A DNA stretch of 56,172 nucleotides, from the NCBI GenBank assembly GCA_903926205.1, contig CAIYID010000043.1, positions 1-56,172 of the forward strand. Direction: 5' to 3'. Positions 1-6,940 of the stretch are shown here, piece by piece (position 1 is the first letter of the stretch; each line of letters starts with the position of its first letter). Both the position numbers and the translations under genes were made by a program. Under the pieces are notes generated by a model, which saw only the letters and a program-made list of their open reading frames with translations, ran no database searches and was not told the DNA's origin. Source of the DNA: an uncultured Bdellovibrionales bacterium (GTDB taxonomy: Bacteria > Bdellovibrionota > Bdellovibrionia > Bdellovibrionales > Bdellovibrionaceae).

Positions 1-43
1 CCTGGCTCAATTGACTTATGTTCGTAATATTGGTTTTCTTCAT
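1..43 (-). CDS. 5' end of an unidentified gene (cut by window edge)
   Basis: On the minus strand an ATG at 43-41 follows an AGGAA ribosome-binding sequence at about 6 bases. It opens a frame reading MKKTNITNISQLSQ up to the window edge. The gene lies about 70 bp downstream of the TetR-type regulator on the same strand, so it may be co-transcribed with it. Fourteen residues are too few to name a family. The case rests only on start, ribosome-binding site and position. Confidence 0.4.
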   Translation of the reverse strand, partial: MKKTNITNISQLSQ

Positions 44-116
44 TTGGGTTCCTTTCTCATTCGGAGAGAATTTAGTCGTTCCAGGATAATATCCTGGGGA
101 ACCCGACTTTCAAACC

Positions 117-743
117 CTAACGACTAGGTGGGACAAGTCCGAAAACTTTGATCATGGACAGTAGCAAATTTTTTAAAAACTTCATGCGCACTTCCGTATT
201 CATTTCCTGAGGACTATAAAAAGTCTTAATCATTTCTCCCGTTAACAGGTCATGAATAGCTCTTGCAAAAACTTCTGTCTTTTCGATTTTCCAACTTTTA
301 GCTTTATTTCCTTCATCAAGTTGAAACTTAATACGAGCCACACTTTGTGCATGAATGAGATGTAAAATTTCATTGAGTGGTGGATTAATATGAGAGAAAT
401 AATACATAGCTAGCAGCATCGCACTCTCGTCGCGCTTTTGATCAACCCAAATCAAATTTCCATGAATGTAAGCAAAAAGTTTTTTTAACGGTAATTTTTG
501 TTCAGCCACCATTTCGTCAATCAGTTGACGACCTGACTCCGCCGCTTTTAGGGTGCAGGCGACAACTAAATCATCTTTATCTTTAAAATGCCTGTAAATA
601 GCTGGTTGAGAAATTTTAACTTTATCTGCTACTTGCTGAAAACTCACCCAATGAACTCCGTGTTCAAAAAACAGCTTCATCGCCTCTCGAATGATAAGAG
701 CTTTCGTATCGTTTTTTATGGGTGGTGTAAACTCAGTAGTCAT
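117..743 (-). CDS. TetR/AcrR-family transcriptional repressor
   Basis: A 208-residue protein with the TetR layout. An N-terminal helix-turn-helix (about residues 14-60) contains the family signature around SQPAIYRHFKDKDDL. It is followed by an all-helical C-terminal region expected to bind a small ligand and dimerise; the ligand cannot be read from sequence. The length fits the family. The gene is divergent from a small secreted protein starting at 893. The gap between them carries two copies of a 17-bp palindrome, one just upstream of this gene and one over the -10 of the opposite promoter. This strongly suggests that it represses both itself and the secreted gene. A further minus-strand gene starts just downstream at 43. 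Confidence 0.9.
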   Translation of the reverse strand: MTTEFTPPIKNDTKALIIREAMKLFFEHGVHWVSFQQVADKVKISQPAIYRHFKDKDDLVVACTLKAAESGRQLIDEMVAEQKLPLKKLFAYIHGNLIWVDQKRDESAMLLAMYYFSHINPPLNEILHLIHAQSVARIKFQLDEGNKAKSWKIEKTEVFARAIHDLLTGEMIKTFYSPQEMNTEVRMKFLKNLLLSMIKVFGLVPPSR

Positions 744-774
744 TTATGTAAAGTCTACCTTAAATTTACAGCAA

Positions 775-791
775 TGTTATAACTTATAACA
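775..791. promoter_or_regulatory. Operator 1, probable TetR-family binding site (autoregulatory)
   Basis: The site reads TGTTATAACTTATAACA, an inverted repeat with only the centre base unpaired; one more matching pair on each side extends it to 773-793. It lies 32 bp upstream of the regulator start codon at 743. A second copy sits 42 bp away, about four helical turns, so two repressor dimers would bind the same face of the DNA. Assignment to this regulator is inferred from position and symmetry. Confidence 0.75.
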
Positions 792-796
792 TTGAC

Positions 797-825
797 TTGA
801 CGCACAGCACTAATGATGTTATAAG
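797..825 (+). promoter_or_regulatory. Sigma-70-type promoter for the secreted protein at 893
   Basis: A -35 of TTGACG (797-802) and a -10 of TATAAG (820-825) are separated by exactly 17 bp, about 70 bp before the start codon at 893. The -10 box lies inside operator 2, so repressor binding would directly block RNA polymerase. Confidence 0.65.
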
Positions 826-833
826 TTATAACA
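817..833. promoter_or_regulatory. Operator 2, probable TetR-family binding site overlapping a -10 box
   Basis: The site reads TGTTATAAGTTATAACA. It is identical to operator 1 except for the centre base, which is the other-strand equivalent. It covers the TATAAG -10 box of the plus-strand promoter. Confidence 0.75.
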
Positions 834-892
834 CAAAGGCGTTACTTAATAAAATAAGCTTCAATTGAGAGGCTCAAACAAAGGAGAATTTT

Positions 893-1291
893 ATGAAAAA
901 TTTGTTAGTCATTCTAGCTCTCGGTCTTTCTTCAATAGCATTTGCAGACACTTGCCAAATCAAGCCAAACCTAAACAAAGGCTTATCAATTAATATCTAT
1001 GCGCTAAAGCAAGGCGACAGACAAATCGGAGCAGTAACGTTTTATGATGTAGATTTCAAATCTCTTGTTGAGATTCGCGATTCGTTAATTGAAAAAGGCG
1101 TTTGTGAGGCCGAACAAGTATTGGAAAAATGCAGCATTAGCATCGATACCACTTCAAACAATCCGGTTGTTGTAAATATTGGAAGCACAATGCTGAATTC
1201 TTACGGAGGCAATTCAATTGTTGATTTATATTCTTTAGACGTGGCTGCAAAGACAATAAAAATGTTACAAGACGCTAAGGTTTGTAATTAA
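893..1291 (+). CDS. Small secreted protein of unknown family, under TetR-type control
   Basis: A 132-residue protein with a clear signal peptide (MKNLLVILALGLSSIAFA, cleavage near residue 18-19). A periplasmic or extracellular domain follows, with cysteines at the mature N-terminus, mid-protein and C-terminus that could form disulphides. A good ribosome-binding site (AAGGAG) precedes the ATG. I do not recognise the family. The gene is monocistronic and divergent from a TetR-type repressor, and its promoter -10 is covered by an operator. It is therefore probably induced by the repressor's ligand, which makes a role in stress or substrate response plausible but unproven. Confidence 0.8.
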   Translation: MKNLLVILALGLSSIAFADTCQIKPNLNKGLSINIYALKQGDRQIGAVTFYDVDFKSLVEIRDSLIEKGVCEAEQVLEKCSISIDTTSNNPVVVNIGSTMLNSYGGNSIVDLYSLDVAAKTIKMLQDAKVCN

Positions 1292-1369
1292 TTTTAGTCT
1301 TTTTAGTTTCAAAGACAAAAAAAGCGTCCCAGGCCCTCAGTTGAAAAAGTGGGGGCAACAATGGACGAT

Positions 1370-1403
1370 TCTAAAAATAAAAAAAGCGACCTCAAAGTCG
1401 CTT
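1370..1403 (-). terminator. Rho-independent terminator of the tRNA-Leu gene
   Basis: On the minus strand a perfect 7-bp stem, AAGCGAC paired with GTCGCTT (1403-1384), has a 6-base loop and runs into an uninterrupted T-rich tract (1383-1370). It lies about 40 bp past the tRNA 3' end and faces the right way to end its transcript. Confidence 0.8.
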
Positions 1404-1445
1404 CTCACCATCTCTAACTATTCAATTTTATCTTGAAAAAAGAGA

Positions 1446-1530
1446 TGGTGCCCTGCGAGGGACTTGAACCCCCACGCCTCTCGGCACCAGATCCTAAGTC
1501 TGGCGTGTCTGCCAATTTCACCAGCAGGGC
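1446..1530 (-). tRNA. tRNA-Leu, anticodon UAG
   Basis: The minus strand reads a complete class II tRNA. The acceptor stem pairs GCCCTGC with GCAGGGC. The D-loop region is TGGTGAAATTGGCAGACACG, and the anticodon loop CTTAGGA gives anticodon UAG, which reads CUA and other CUN leucine codons. A variable arm and a T-arm with GGTTCAAGTCC follow. The 3' CCA is encoded (1448-1446). Length and the long variable arm fit leucine. It lies immediately downstream of gcvH on the same strand and has its own terminator. Confidence 0.95.
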
Positions 1531-1564
1531 CTTTGAACAAAGTCAGCTTAGGGCGCTGACTGAT

Positions 1565-1960
1565 TTACTTCGCTTCTGCAATGAGCTTTTTATAATCGGG
1601 TGATCTCATCAAATTTGCCAACTCTTTTTCAGAGTCCATTTCGATGCGAATCAACCAACCATCATTCATTGGGTTATCGTTTAACACAGATGGATCGTCG
1701 GTCAACGACATGTTTACTTCAATGACAGTTCCTGAAACAGGAGCATACAAATCACTGACGGCTTTCACGCTTTCAACCACACCGAAGGGTTCGCCTTGGT
1801 TCACTTTTTGACCTTCTTCAGGAAGTTCGACATAAACGATTTCGCCTAAAGCTTGCTGAGCAAACTCCGTGATACCAACGGTGACGATGTTTTCATCAAC
1901 TTGAGCCCACTCATGGTCTTTCGAGTAGTAGTAATCTTCTGGAATGTGATACGTGGCCAT
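1565..1960 (-). CDS. gcvH: Glycine cleavage system H protein
   Basis: At 131 residues this is the normal length for GcvH, the small lipoyl carrier that shuttles the aminomethyl intermediate between the P, T and L proteins of glycine cleavage. The lipoylation site is visible as ESVKAVSD with the acceptor lysine at residue 66. The N-terminal YSKDHEWA and C-terminal NDGWLIRIE are classic for the family. An AGGAG site precedes the ATG. It follows gcvT by 24 bp in the same transcript. Its lipoyl group would come from the lipA and lipB products encoded at 46.9-51.3 kb, and Lpd from that cluster can serve as the L protein. Confidence 0.98.
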   Translation of the reverse strand: MATYHIPEDYYYSKDHEWAQVDENIVTVGITEFAQQALGEIVYVELPEEGQKVNQGEPFGVVESVKAVSDLYAPVSGTVIEVNMSLTDDPSVLNDNPMNDGWLIRIEMDSEKELANLMRSPDYKKLIAEAK

Positions 1961-1984
1961 GCTAGCTCCTGTAAAAAGTTGAAA

Positions 1985-3076
1985 CTATTTTTGTATAAAA
2001 GGCGTTTTGCAAACTTTCGCCTTCACTTTGCGACCGCGAATATCGACAAAAAATTCGGAACCCTCGGTTGCGTGTTGCGTGGCAATGTACGCGATTCCGA
2101 TAGGTTCATCAAGTGTTGGGGACACCGTTCCACTAGTTACTTTGCCAATATTTTGATCATTTTTGTCGAATAATTCGTAACCTTGGCGGGGAATTCCCTT
2201 ATCAAGCATTTTAAAGCCCACCAAAAGTTGGTTCAGGCCTTTTTCTTTATCCGCCAAAATCTGCTTTTTGCCCATAAAATCTTTATTGCTCGGTTTAATC
2301 ACCCAACCTAAGCCGGCGGCATAGGGATTTTTTACGTCATCAATTTCATGACCATAAAGACTGTATTTCATTTCTGTGCGCAGCGTATCTCGTGCGCCTA
2401 AGCCTATGGCCTGTACGCCCAAGTCTTTGCCTTGCTCTAAGAGAGCTTGCCAAAGAGCCGGAGCCTCAGCGGTTTTGATAAAAATCTCGCAGCCTTTTTC
2501 TCCAGTGTAGCCAGTGGTTGCGGTGACAACAGTGGCCCCTTTGAATTTGCCAATGACAAAAGTAAAAGATTTCATCGAAGACGCGTTGTTAGCGAGAACT
2601 CGATCTACCAGAGTAAGGGCTTTTGGGCCTTGCACCGCGATCTGTGCCCATTCAGAACTTTCATCGATGATGGAGGCGCCTTTGTTATTGAGAGTCATCC
2701 AAGCAAAGTCTTTGTCTTTGTTTGAAGCATTCACGCAAACCATATAATCCGCGTCTTTTTTTACACAATAAACAATAATGTCGTCGACCAAGCCGCCTTT
2801 ATCATTCGGAAGAAGAGAGTACTGAGCTTCGCCGTCGTTTAATTTGGTAACTTCATTCGTGGTCAACCACTCTAAAGTTGCAAGAGCCTTTGGGCCTTTA
2901 AAGCGAATTTCGCCCATATGAGAAACATCGAACAGGCCAACATTATTGCGAACATTGTTATGCTCTTCACGAAGACCGATGTATTGCACGGGCATGTACC
3001 AGCCGGCAAAATCAACCATTCGTGCTCCCAGTTTAATGTGCTCATCGCAAAGTGGGGTTTTCTTTTGTTCGGACAT
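1985..3076 (-). CDS. gcvT: Glycine cleavage system T protein (aminomethyltransferase)
   Basis: GcvT transfers the one-carbon unit from aminomethyl-GcvH to tetrahydrofolate, releasing ammonia. The translation shows family landmarks: the FAGWYMPVQY start, DVSHMGEI, and the folate-site region GLGARDTLRTEMKYSLYGHE. The frame is open another 26 codons upstream, but I chose the ATG at 3076 (MSEQKKTPLC). A GAAGGAAAT ribosome-binding site precedes it and the resulting 363 residues match the family. The gene is followed by gcvH and preceded, 49 bp away, by an Rsm22-like gene. gcvP lies about 5 kb away on the same strand, separated by plus-strand genes. Confidence 0.97.
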   Translation of the reverse strand: MSEQKKTPLCDEHIKLGARMVDFAGWYMPVQYIGLREEHNNVRNNVGLFDVSHMGEIRFKGPKALATLEWLTTNEVTKLNDGEAQYSLLPNDKGGLVDDIIVYCVKKDADYMVCVNASNKDKDFAWMTLNNKGASIIDESSEWAQIAVQGPKALTLVDRVLANNASSMKSFTFVIGKFKGATVVTATTGYTGEKGCEIFIKTAEAPALWQALLEQGKDLGVQAIGLGARDTLRTEMKYSLYGHEIDDVKNPYAAGLGWVIKPSNKDFMGKKQILADKEKGLNQLLVGFKMLDKGIPRQGYELFDKNDQNIGKVTSGTVSPTLDEPIGIAYIATQHATEGSEFFVDIRGRKVKAKVCKTPFIQK

Positions 3077-3125
3077 AGGATTTCCTTCTTCTGGAGTAAG
3101 GCCAGTGCGGCTTAGGCTTGTTGTC

Positions 3126-4208
3126 CTAACTCGGGTTCTTCTTGTCAAGAGCAAGGATCGAGATTTCTTTTGTCACGCGAATCTCATTGGATTTTTGCTC
3201 AAATTCACTAGGCCAATAAATCATCGCTCCGCGTGGAATTCTTTGGGGTTCCGTTTTTTTTGGAAGATTTTTATGCATCCAGGCCAAGAATTCACGCTCG
3301 GAATTTCGGCACACGAGCTGACGGGATTTTCCTTTCTCATCAAGGAAATCACCAGTGATTCGTGCCATGCCTTTGAGAGCTGGTGGAGGAGTTTTTGCGG
3401 CCAGTAAATAACTGAAAGTGAGAGTTTGATTTTTGATTGGAAGATGATTTTCAATGGCTTGAAACCACTCAGGTTGTTGAAAGAAAACTCGATCATGGCA
3501 CCAGTCATTTTTGCTTTTTTCTAATAAGGGGCAAGCTTCTTGGTGAGTGCAGGGCGCCCAAATATGAAAGCCTCTTTCAATGAGTTTTTTGCGATTTTCC
3601 ATAAGCACTCGACCTTGTTGAGAGGTGGCAGGCTCAATGATCATGAGGCGATCGAATTGTAAAATCCACTCTGGGAAAGCGGAAAGTTCATTCAAGGAAA
3701 AAGAAAAAACTCCTAAACTATTTTTGGCGGGAACTCCGGGCAAATCGGTCCAGCGAGAGTTCTTAGCGTCCGCAGGAAAAATATTTTTATGGAGTGTTTG
3801 AGCCGTGAGCGCTTTTTCGATGTGCACATATTGAGTGGAAGAAGGAAGGACCTTCGACAAAGAGTAAGTTGCTGCTCCCAGCCCTGCACCGAAATCAGTG
3901 ACCTGTTCGACTCCGCTCAGATAATTTGTTCGTTCCGCTTCTTGTAAAACAGCTCGGCAGCGAATTTCATTCAAGATCATATAATAGGAAAGATAGGCCA
4001 ATTGGCACCAAGGCTCTTCCCAAGGAGTTGGCTGGGCTTCCGCAGAAATAAAAAAATCGCTGAGTTTTAAAACTGCCTGAGCCATTTTTCTTGCACCAGA
4101 GGAGTTTGCGAAGTTTTCTGCGAATATATCAATGGCAAATTTTTGTTTGATAATTTCGGCGATTTTTGACTCTAGCTCTGGAAGAATTTCGAAAGTACGA
4201 TCACTCAT
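3126..4208 (-). CDS. Rsm22/METTL17-family methyltransferase-like protein
   Basis: A 360-residue protein resembling the Rsm22 family, which in mitochondria acts in small ribosomal subunit assembly. A SAM-binding glycine motif, DFGAGLGAA, sits at residues 105-113. Cysteines at C220, C226, C237 and C300 (within HQEACPLLEK, WCHDR and LVCRN) match the arrangement that binds a Fe-S cluster in METTL17. Whether it methylates rRNA or only aids assembly cannot be read here. The ATG at 4208 was chosen over an upstream one because an AGGTGG site precedes it. It overlaps the heptosyltransferase stop by 8 bases, suggesting translational coupling. Confidence 0.8.
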   Translation of the reverse strand: MSDRTFEILPELESKIAEIIKQKFAIDIFAENFANSSGARKMAQAVLKLSDFFISAEAQPTPWEEPWCQLAYLSYYMILNEIRCRAVLQEAERTNYLSGVEQVTDFGAGLGAATYSLSKVLPSSTQYVHIEKALTAQTLHKNIFPADAKNSRWTDLPGVPAKNSLGVFSFSLNELSAFPEWILQFDRLMIIEPATSQQGRVLMENRKKLIERGFHIWAPCTHQEACPLLEKSKNDWCHDRVFFQQPEWFQAIENHLPIKNQTLTFSYLLAAKTPPPALKGMARITGDFLDEKGKSRQLVCRNSEREFLAWMHKNLPKKTEPQRIPRGAMIYWPSEFEQKSNEIRVTKEISILALDKKNPS

Positions 4209-5229
4209 GTTGAACCACCTGTGAATGTTGGGAAGATTCCAACATTGAAAGCACAGATTCAACAGAAATTGAATTCATGCAAGGATAATGGGGACATTTG
4301 TATTCTAAACACTTGTTTTTTGCTGGGCAATTGACATTAGGAAGAAGAAAGCCTGCCTTTGAGCCCAGAGGGCCCCATCGGCGAGGGTGATGAGCAAGAA
4401 TTGGGGAGTAAATTCCCACACATTTTTTACCTAAGGCGGCAGCTAAGTGTAAAACCCCTGTGCTGGGAGCAACGACATATTTAGCGGTGGACAGCAAAGA
4501 CAGTAATTCATCAAAAGACAATTGATCTTGAAGAATTTTGACTCTTGAACTTCCTTGCCACCGGGGTTTGATCTCAGTCAAAAATCTTTCATCATTTTTA
4601 GTCCCAGTGACAAGCACCATATTTTTTTCCGACAGACGAGCAATGAGCTCATTGTATTTCGCCTGTGGCCAATTGAGTGCCGAGCCAAACATTCCTGGGT
4701 GTACGACGACGTACTCATTAGCGAGGACTCCCTGGCGCGAAAGTAAACCCGGATTTCCGTCGATTTTCATTTTAAAGTAGGGAATTTTTTCGTGAACGAG
4801 AGAAAGCCCATATTCGATGAGTTCTAAGTTGTAATCATTTTCATGTTTTTCTGAGAGGCTTCGTGTTTGGCGGAGCCGACGGTTAAAAAACAAAAAACTG
4901 TGCCACTGGCTGAGTCGTCCAACTCGCAATGGAACTTTTGCTCGCCAGCAGGCCAGAGAGACCCACCAAGGCGCATACAAAACCACCACGCCGCGAGGCT
5001 TTTTATCACGAAGAAAATTCAAAAGATTTTTATAAGCGTTTTGCCAATTATTTTTTGAAGAAGGAATTTCCAAATGCTTTCGGCTTGGCAAACCACTCTG
5101 AGGAATCCAAGCGAGGCCTTTTGATATCACCCAAGTGATCTCTTCGTTTTGGAGAGCAGAATGTTGATCGACAGACATCGAAGCAATTAAATCACCAATT
5201 TTGTCGAGTCGGATAAATATCAAAGACAT
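4201..5229 (-). CDS. GT9-family glycosyltransferase (heptosyltransferase-like)
   Basis: A 342-residue cytoplasmic glycosyltransferase of the ADP-heptose:LPS heptosyltransferase family (GT9). The N-terminus (MSLIFIRLDKIGDLI) is the usual first beta-strand and glycine loop. The C-terminal half holds the nucleotide-sugar site around VAPSTGVLHLAAALGKKCVGIYS. A cysteine-rich tail (CPAKNKCLEYKCPHYPC) is also common in this family. It probably adds heptose to the LPS inner core, consistent with the heptose kinase gene at 20.6 kb, though the exact acceptor is unknown. It heads the minus-strand group with rsm22-like, gcvT and gcvH. Confidence 0.85.
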   Translation of the reverse strand: MSLIFIRLDKIGDLIASMSVDQHSALQNEEITWVISKGLAWIPQSGLPSRKHLEIPSSKNNWQNAYKNLLNFLRDKKPRGVVVLYAPWWVSLACWRAKVPLRVGRLSQWHSFLFFNRRLRQTRSLSEKHENDYNLELIEYGLSLVHEKIPYFKMKIDGNPGLLSRQGVLANEYVVVHPGMFGSALNWPQAKYNELIARLSEKNMVLVTGTKNDERFLTEIKPRWQGSSRVKILQDQLSFDELLSLLSTAKYVVAPSTGVLHLAAALGKKCVGIYSPILAHHPRRWGPLGSKAGFLLPNVNCPAKNKCLEYKCPHYPCMNSISVESVLSMLESSQHSQVVQHE

Positions 5230-5342
5230 GGGCCTAAGTTGACGGTTTTTGTCAGGAAGGTCAAGTTTCTGGTCAGGCTTTTGCTCTCAACGAGCCTAAA
5301 TAATCGTTCTCCTTGGCACAGCCATTGCTCCTCGTTGAGGCC

Positions 5343-6161
5343 ATGAATTTGAAGCCTCTGTTAAATATTTCTTTTTTTATCTTGATGCTATCGACTTTCA
5401 GCTTCTTAGCGAAAGCAGAAGTGGACGACATTGGTGAAGCAGGGCTTAATTATCTGTTTCATAGCGAATTTTTAACAACTCTTTATGGTGATAAACCAGT
5501 TTCATTTCTGAGTTGGGGTTTACCCAGAGAGCAGGCGCGGGACCAAGCGGTGCAGGAAGCATTAGCTCGGCCACTCGTTCGCCACGAATTAAGCCGCCGA
5601 GGCGTTGAGATCCATCGTTTAACAGAGCGTCCAGAATGGAACCCAAAGATTGAGCTCGTGTATTATTTGGTGATTAACCAAGCGGCTTTTGCCGCTGTCT
5701 TGAACGATCCTTTAAAGAAAAAACTGCTTGATGATATAGAGTTTGAAAATTCCTCAGTTCATCTGGCGAAGAAAAAATTCCTTCAGATGTTATCTACTTG
5801 GCAGAAGCATCAGGGCGAATTGCAAGCGAATGCAGCTCTTGGTATTTTTCTTGGTTATCCCGAAGAGGCCGTACGTTCCTTCGTAAGCCCCATGAATGAA
5901 GAAGAAAATATGAGTAAAAATGTGACCTACAACTACTATGCGGGTCCGCGTGAAGAGTTTAAACTTGGTGCTTTTACTTTCCCGGAACCAAATGAAAAAA
6001 TACAGCAAGAGGTTCTTCGTTTTCAGCAAAACTCATTCAAAGCGGTGGAGACAGTGGTTGCACAGCAGACGCAGGGAAAGAGTTTTACTCAAATTTTAGC
6101 GGGATGGAAACAAAGCTCTTTTTCAGATTCTTCAAGACTTCGTTGTTCAGCAATATTTTAA
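5343..6161 (+). CDS. Secreted protein of unknown family
   Basis: A 272-residue protein with a signal peptide (MNLKPLLNISFFILMLSTFSFLAKA) followed by a soluble, mostly helical domain without cysteines until the C-terminal RLRCSAIF. I do not recognise the family. The frame also opens at a TTG at 5313, but that start lacks a ribosome-binding site and would put ten residues ahead of the signal peptide, so ATG 5343 is preferred. GAGG lies only 2-3 bases before this ATG, so the translation signal is poor. It is also one arm of an inverted repeat (CTCAACGAG at 5286-5294, CTCGTTGAG at 5331-5339) that could hide the site. Confidence 0.7.
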   Translation: MNLKPLLNISFFILMLSTFSFLAKAEVDDIGEAGLNYLFHSEFLTTLYGDKPVSFLSWGLPREQARDQAVQEALARPLVRHELSRRGVEIHRLTERPEWNPKIELVYYLVINQAAFAAVLNDPLKKKLLDDIEFENSSVHLAKKKFLQMLSTWQKHQGELQANAALGIFLGYPEEAVRSFVSPMNEEENMSKNVTYNYYAGPREEFKLGAFTFPEPNEKIQQEVLRFQQNSFKAVETVVAQQTQGKSFTQILAGWKQSSFSDSSRLRCSAIF

Positions 6162-6310
6162 TATTTTACTTACATTCGATATCATTTACGTTCGCAGAAA
6201 TTATATTGGCGTCTTGTTTGGATAAATTTTGACACAAAATTAAGTTTTCGCTTCAATAGCAATTTAAGCAACAAGAGAGTGTCTAGAAGTTTTTCAGGTA
6301 AACAATTCAA

Positions 6311-6356
6311 ACTGTATAAAAAATAACAGGCGAAATTTATTTTGATATCGAGTATT
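6311..6356 (+). repeat. Conserved leader element, copy 1
   Basis: The first 27 bases match 26 of 27 with the element at 40858; the shared core includes AATAACAGGCGAAATT. After 13 weakly matching bases both copies have AGTATT at exactly the same distance (6351 here). It lies in a 277-bp gap that shows no gene, ahead of the secreted protein at 6439. Function is unknown; the copies occur before secreted-protein genes on the same strand, which suggests a promoter or leader-RNA element. Confidence 0.6.
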
Positions 6357-6438
6357 TTGCACTAAAAATAAACCAACTTTAGTAGAGGAAATTTGAGGAA
6401 TAAGTCCACAAGGCTACTGCGATAAAAAGGAAATTCAC

Positions 6439-6903
6439 ATGAAAAAAATATTTTTTATTTTTTTAACACTCGCAATCACTTCGACGGCTGGGGCGGTGAC
6501 CTCGACTTCACAAGAACTTGTGGAAAAGCCGTACAGCAAACTAGGAATAACTGTTGAGCAATTATGCAAAGACAATATCCCATATGCTAATTGGGGAAAA
6601 ACTTCTACAATTTACTGCCGTGATAATTCAGATGGCACGGTTACCATCGCTGGCACAGGCAGAAACGGCGAATCGGTGAGTGTCGTTGCGAATGCGGCAG
6701 ATCAAACGGTGTTTGAGGTTGATGGTTGGGATGAGACTTATCAATATCAAAATGATCAAGGGCAGAAGTTTTTAATAAAGTTTTACTTTGTAACGAGTGG
6801 AGTTAAGAGGGTTGTTGATGGTGCGATGATCAATGGAAGTTTTGACGGCGATGCCCCTTTAAGAGCTGATGGCAAACAAATACGAGTTTCAAAAGTAAAG
6901 TAA
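6439..6903 (+). CDS. Secreted protein of unknown family
   Basis: A 154-residue protein beginning with a signal peptide (MKKIFFIFLTLAITSTAGA) and containing two cysteines (LCKDN and YCRDN) that may pair. The remainder looks beta-rich (DGTVTIAGTGRNGESVSVVA). No family was recognised. An AAAAGGAAATTCAC sequence gives a plausible ribosome-binding site. The start is 102 bp downstream of the leader element shared with the HESRH protein gene at 40940, hinting at co-regulation. Confidence 0.75.
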   Translation: MKKIFFIFLTLAITSTAGAVTSTSQELVEKPYSKLGITVEQLCKDNIPYANWGKTSTIYCRDNSDGTVTIAGTGRNGESVSVVANAADQTVFEVDGWDETYQYQNDQGQKFLIKFYFVTSGVKRVVDGAMINGSFDGDAPLRADGKQIRVSKVK

Positions 6904-6940
6904 CAGTAATTAAAGTATTCGTTCAGGAGTGAATGAAATA

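Noticed and set aside
81-97. Palindrome CCAGGATAATATCCTGG as terminator of the TetR gene
   Set aside because: No T run follows on either strand, and it sits just before another likely gene start.
1297-1316. GTCTTT/AAAGAC hairpin as terminator of the secreted gene at 893
   Set aside because: The stem is only 6 bp and AT-rich, and it is followed by As rather than Ts.
3077-3154. N-terminal extension of GcvT by 26 residues
   Set aside because: The extension is basic, unlike any GcvT, and the internal ATG has the ribosome-binding site.
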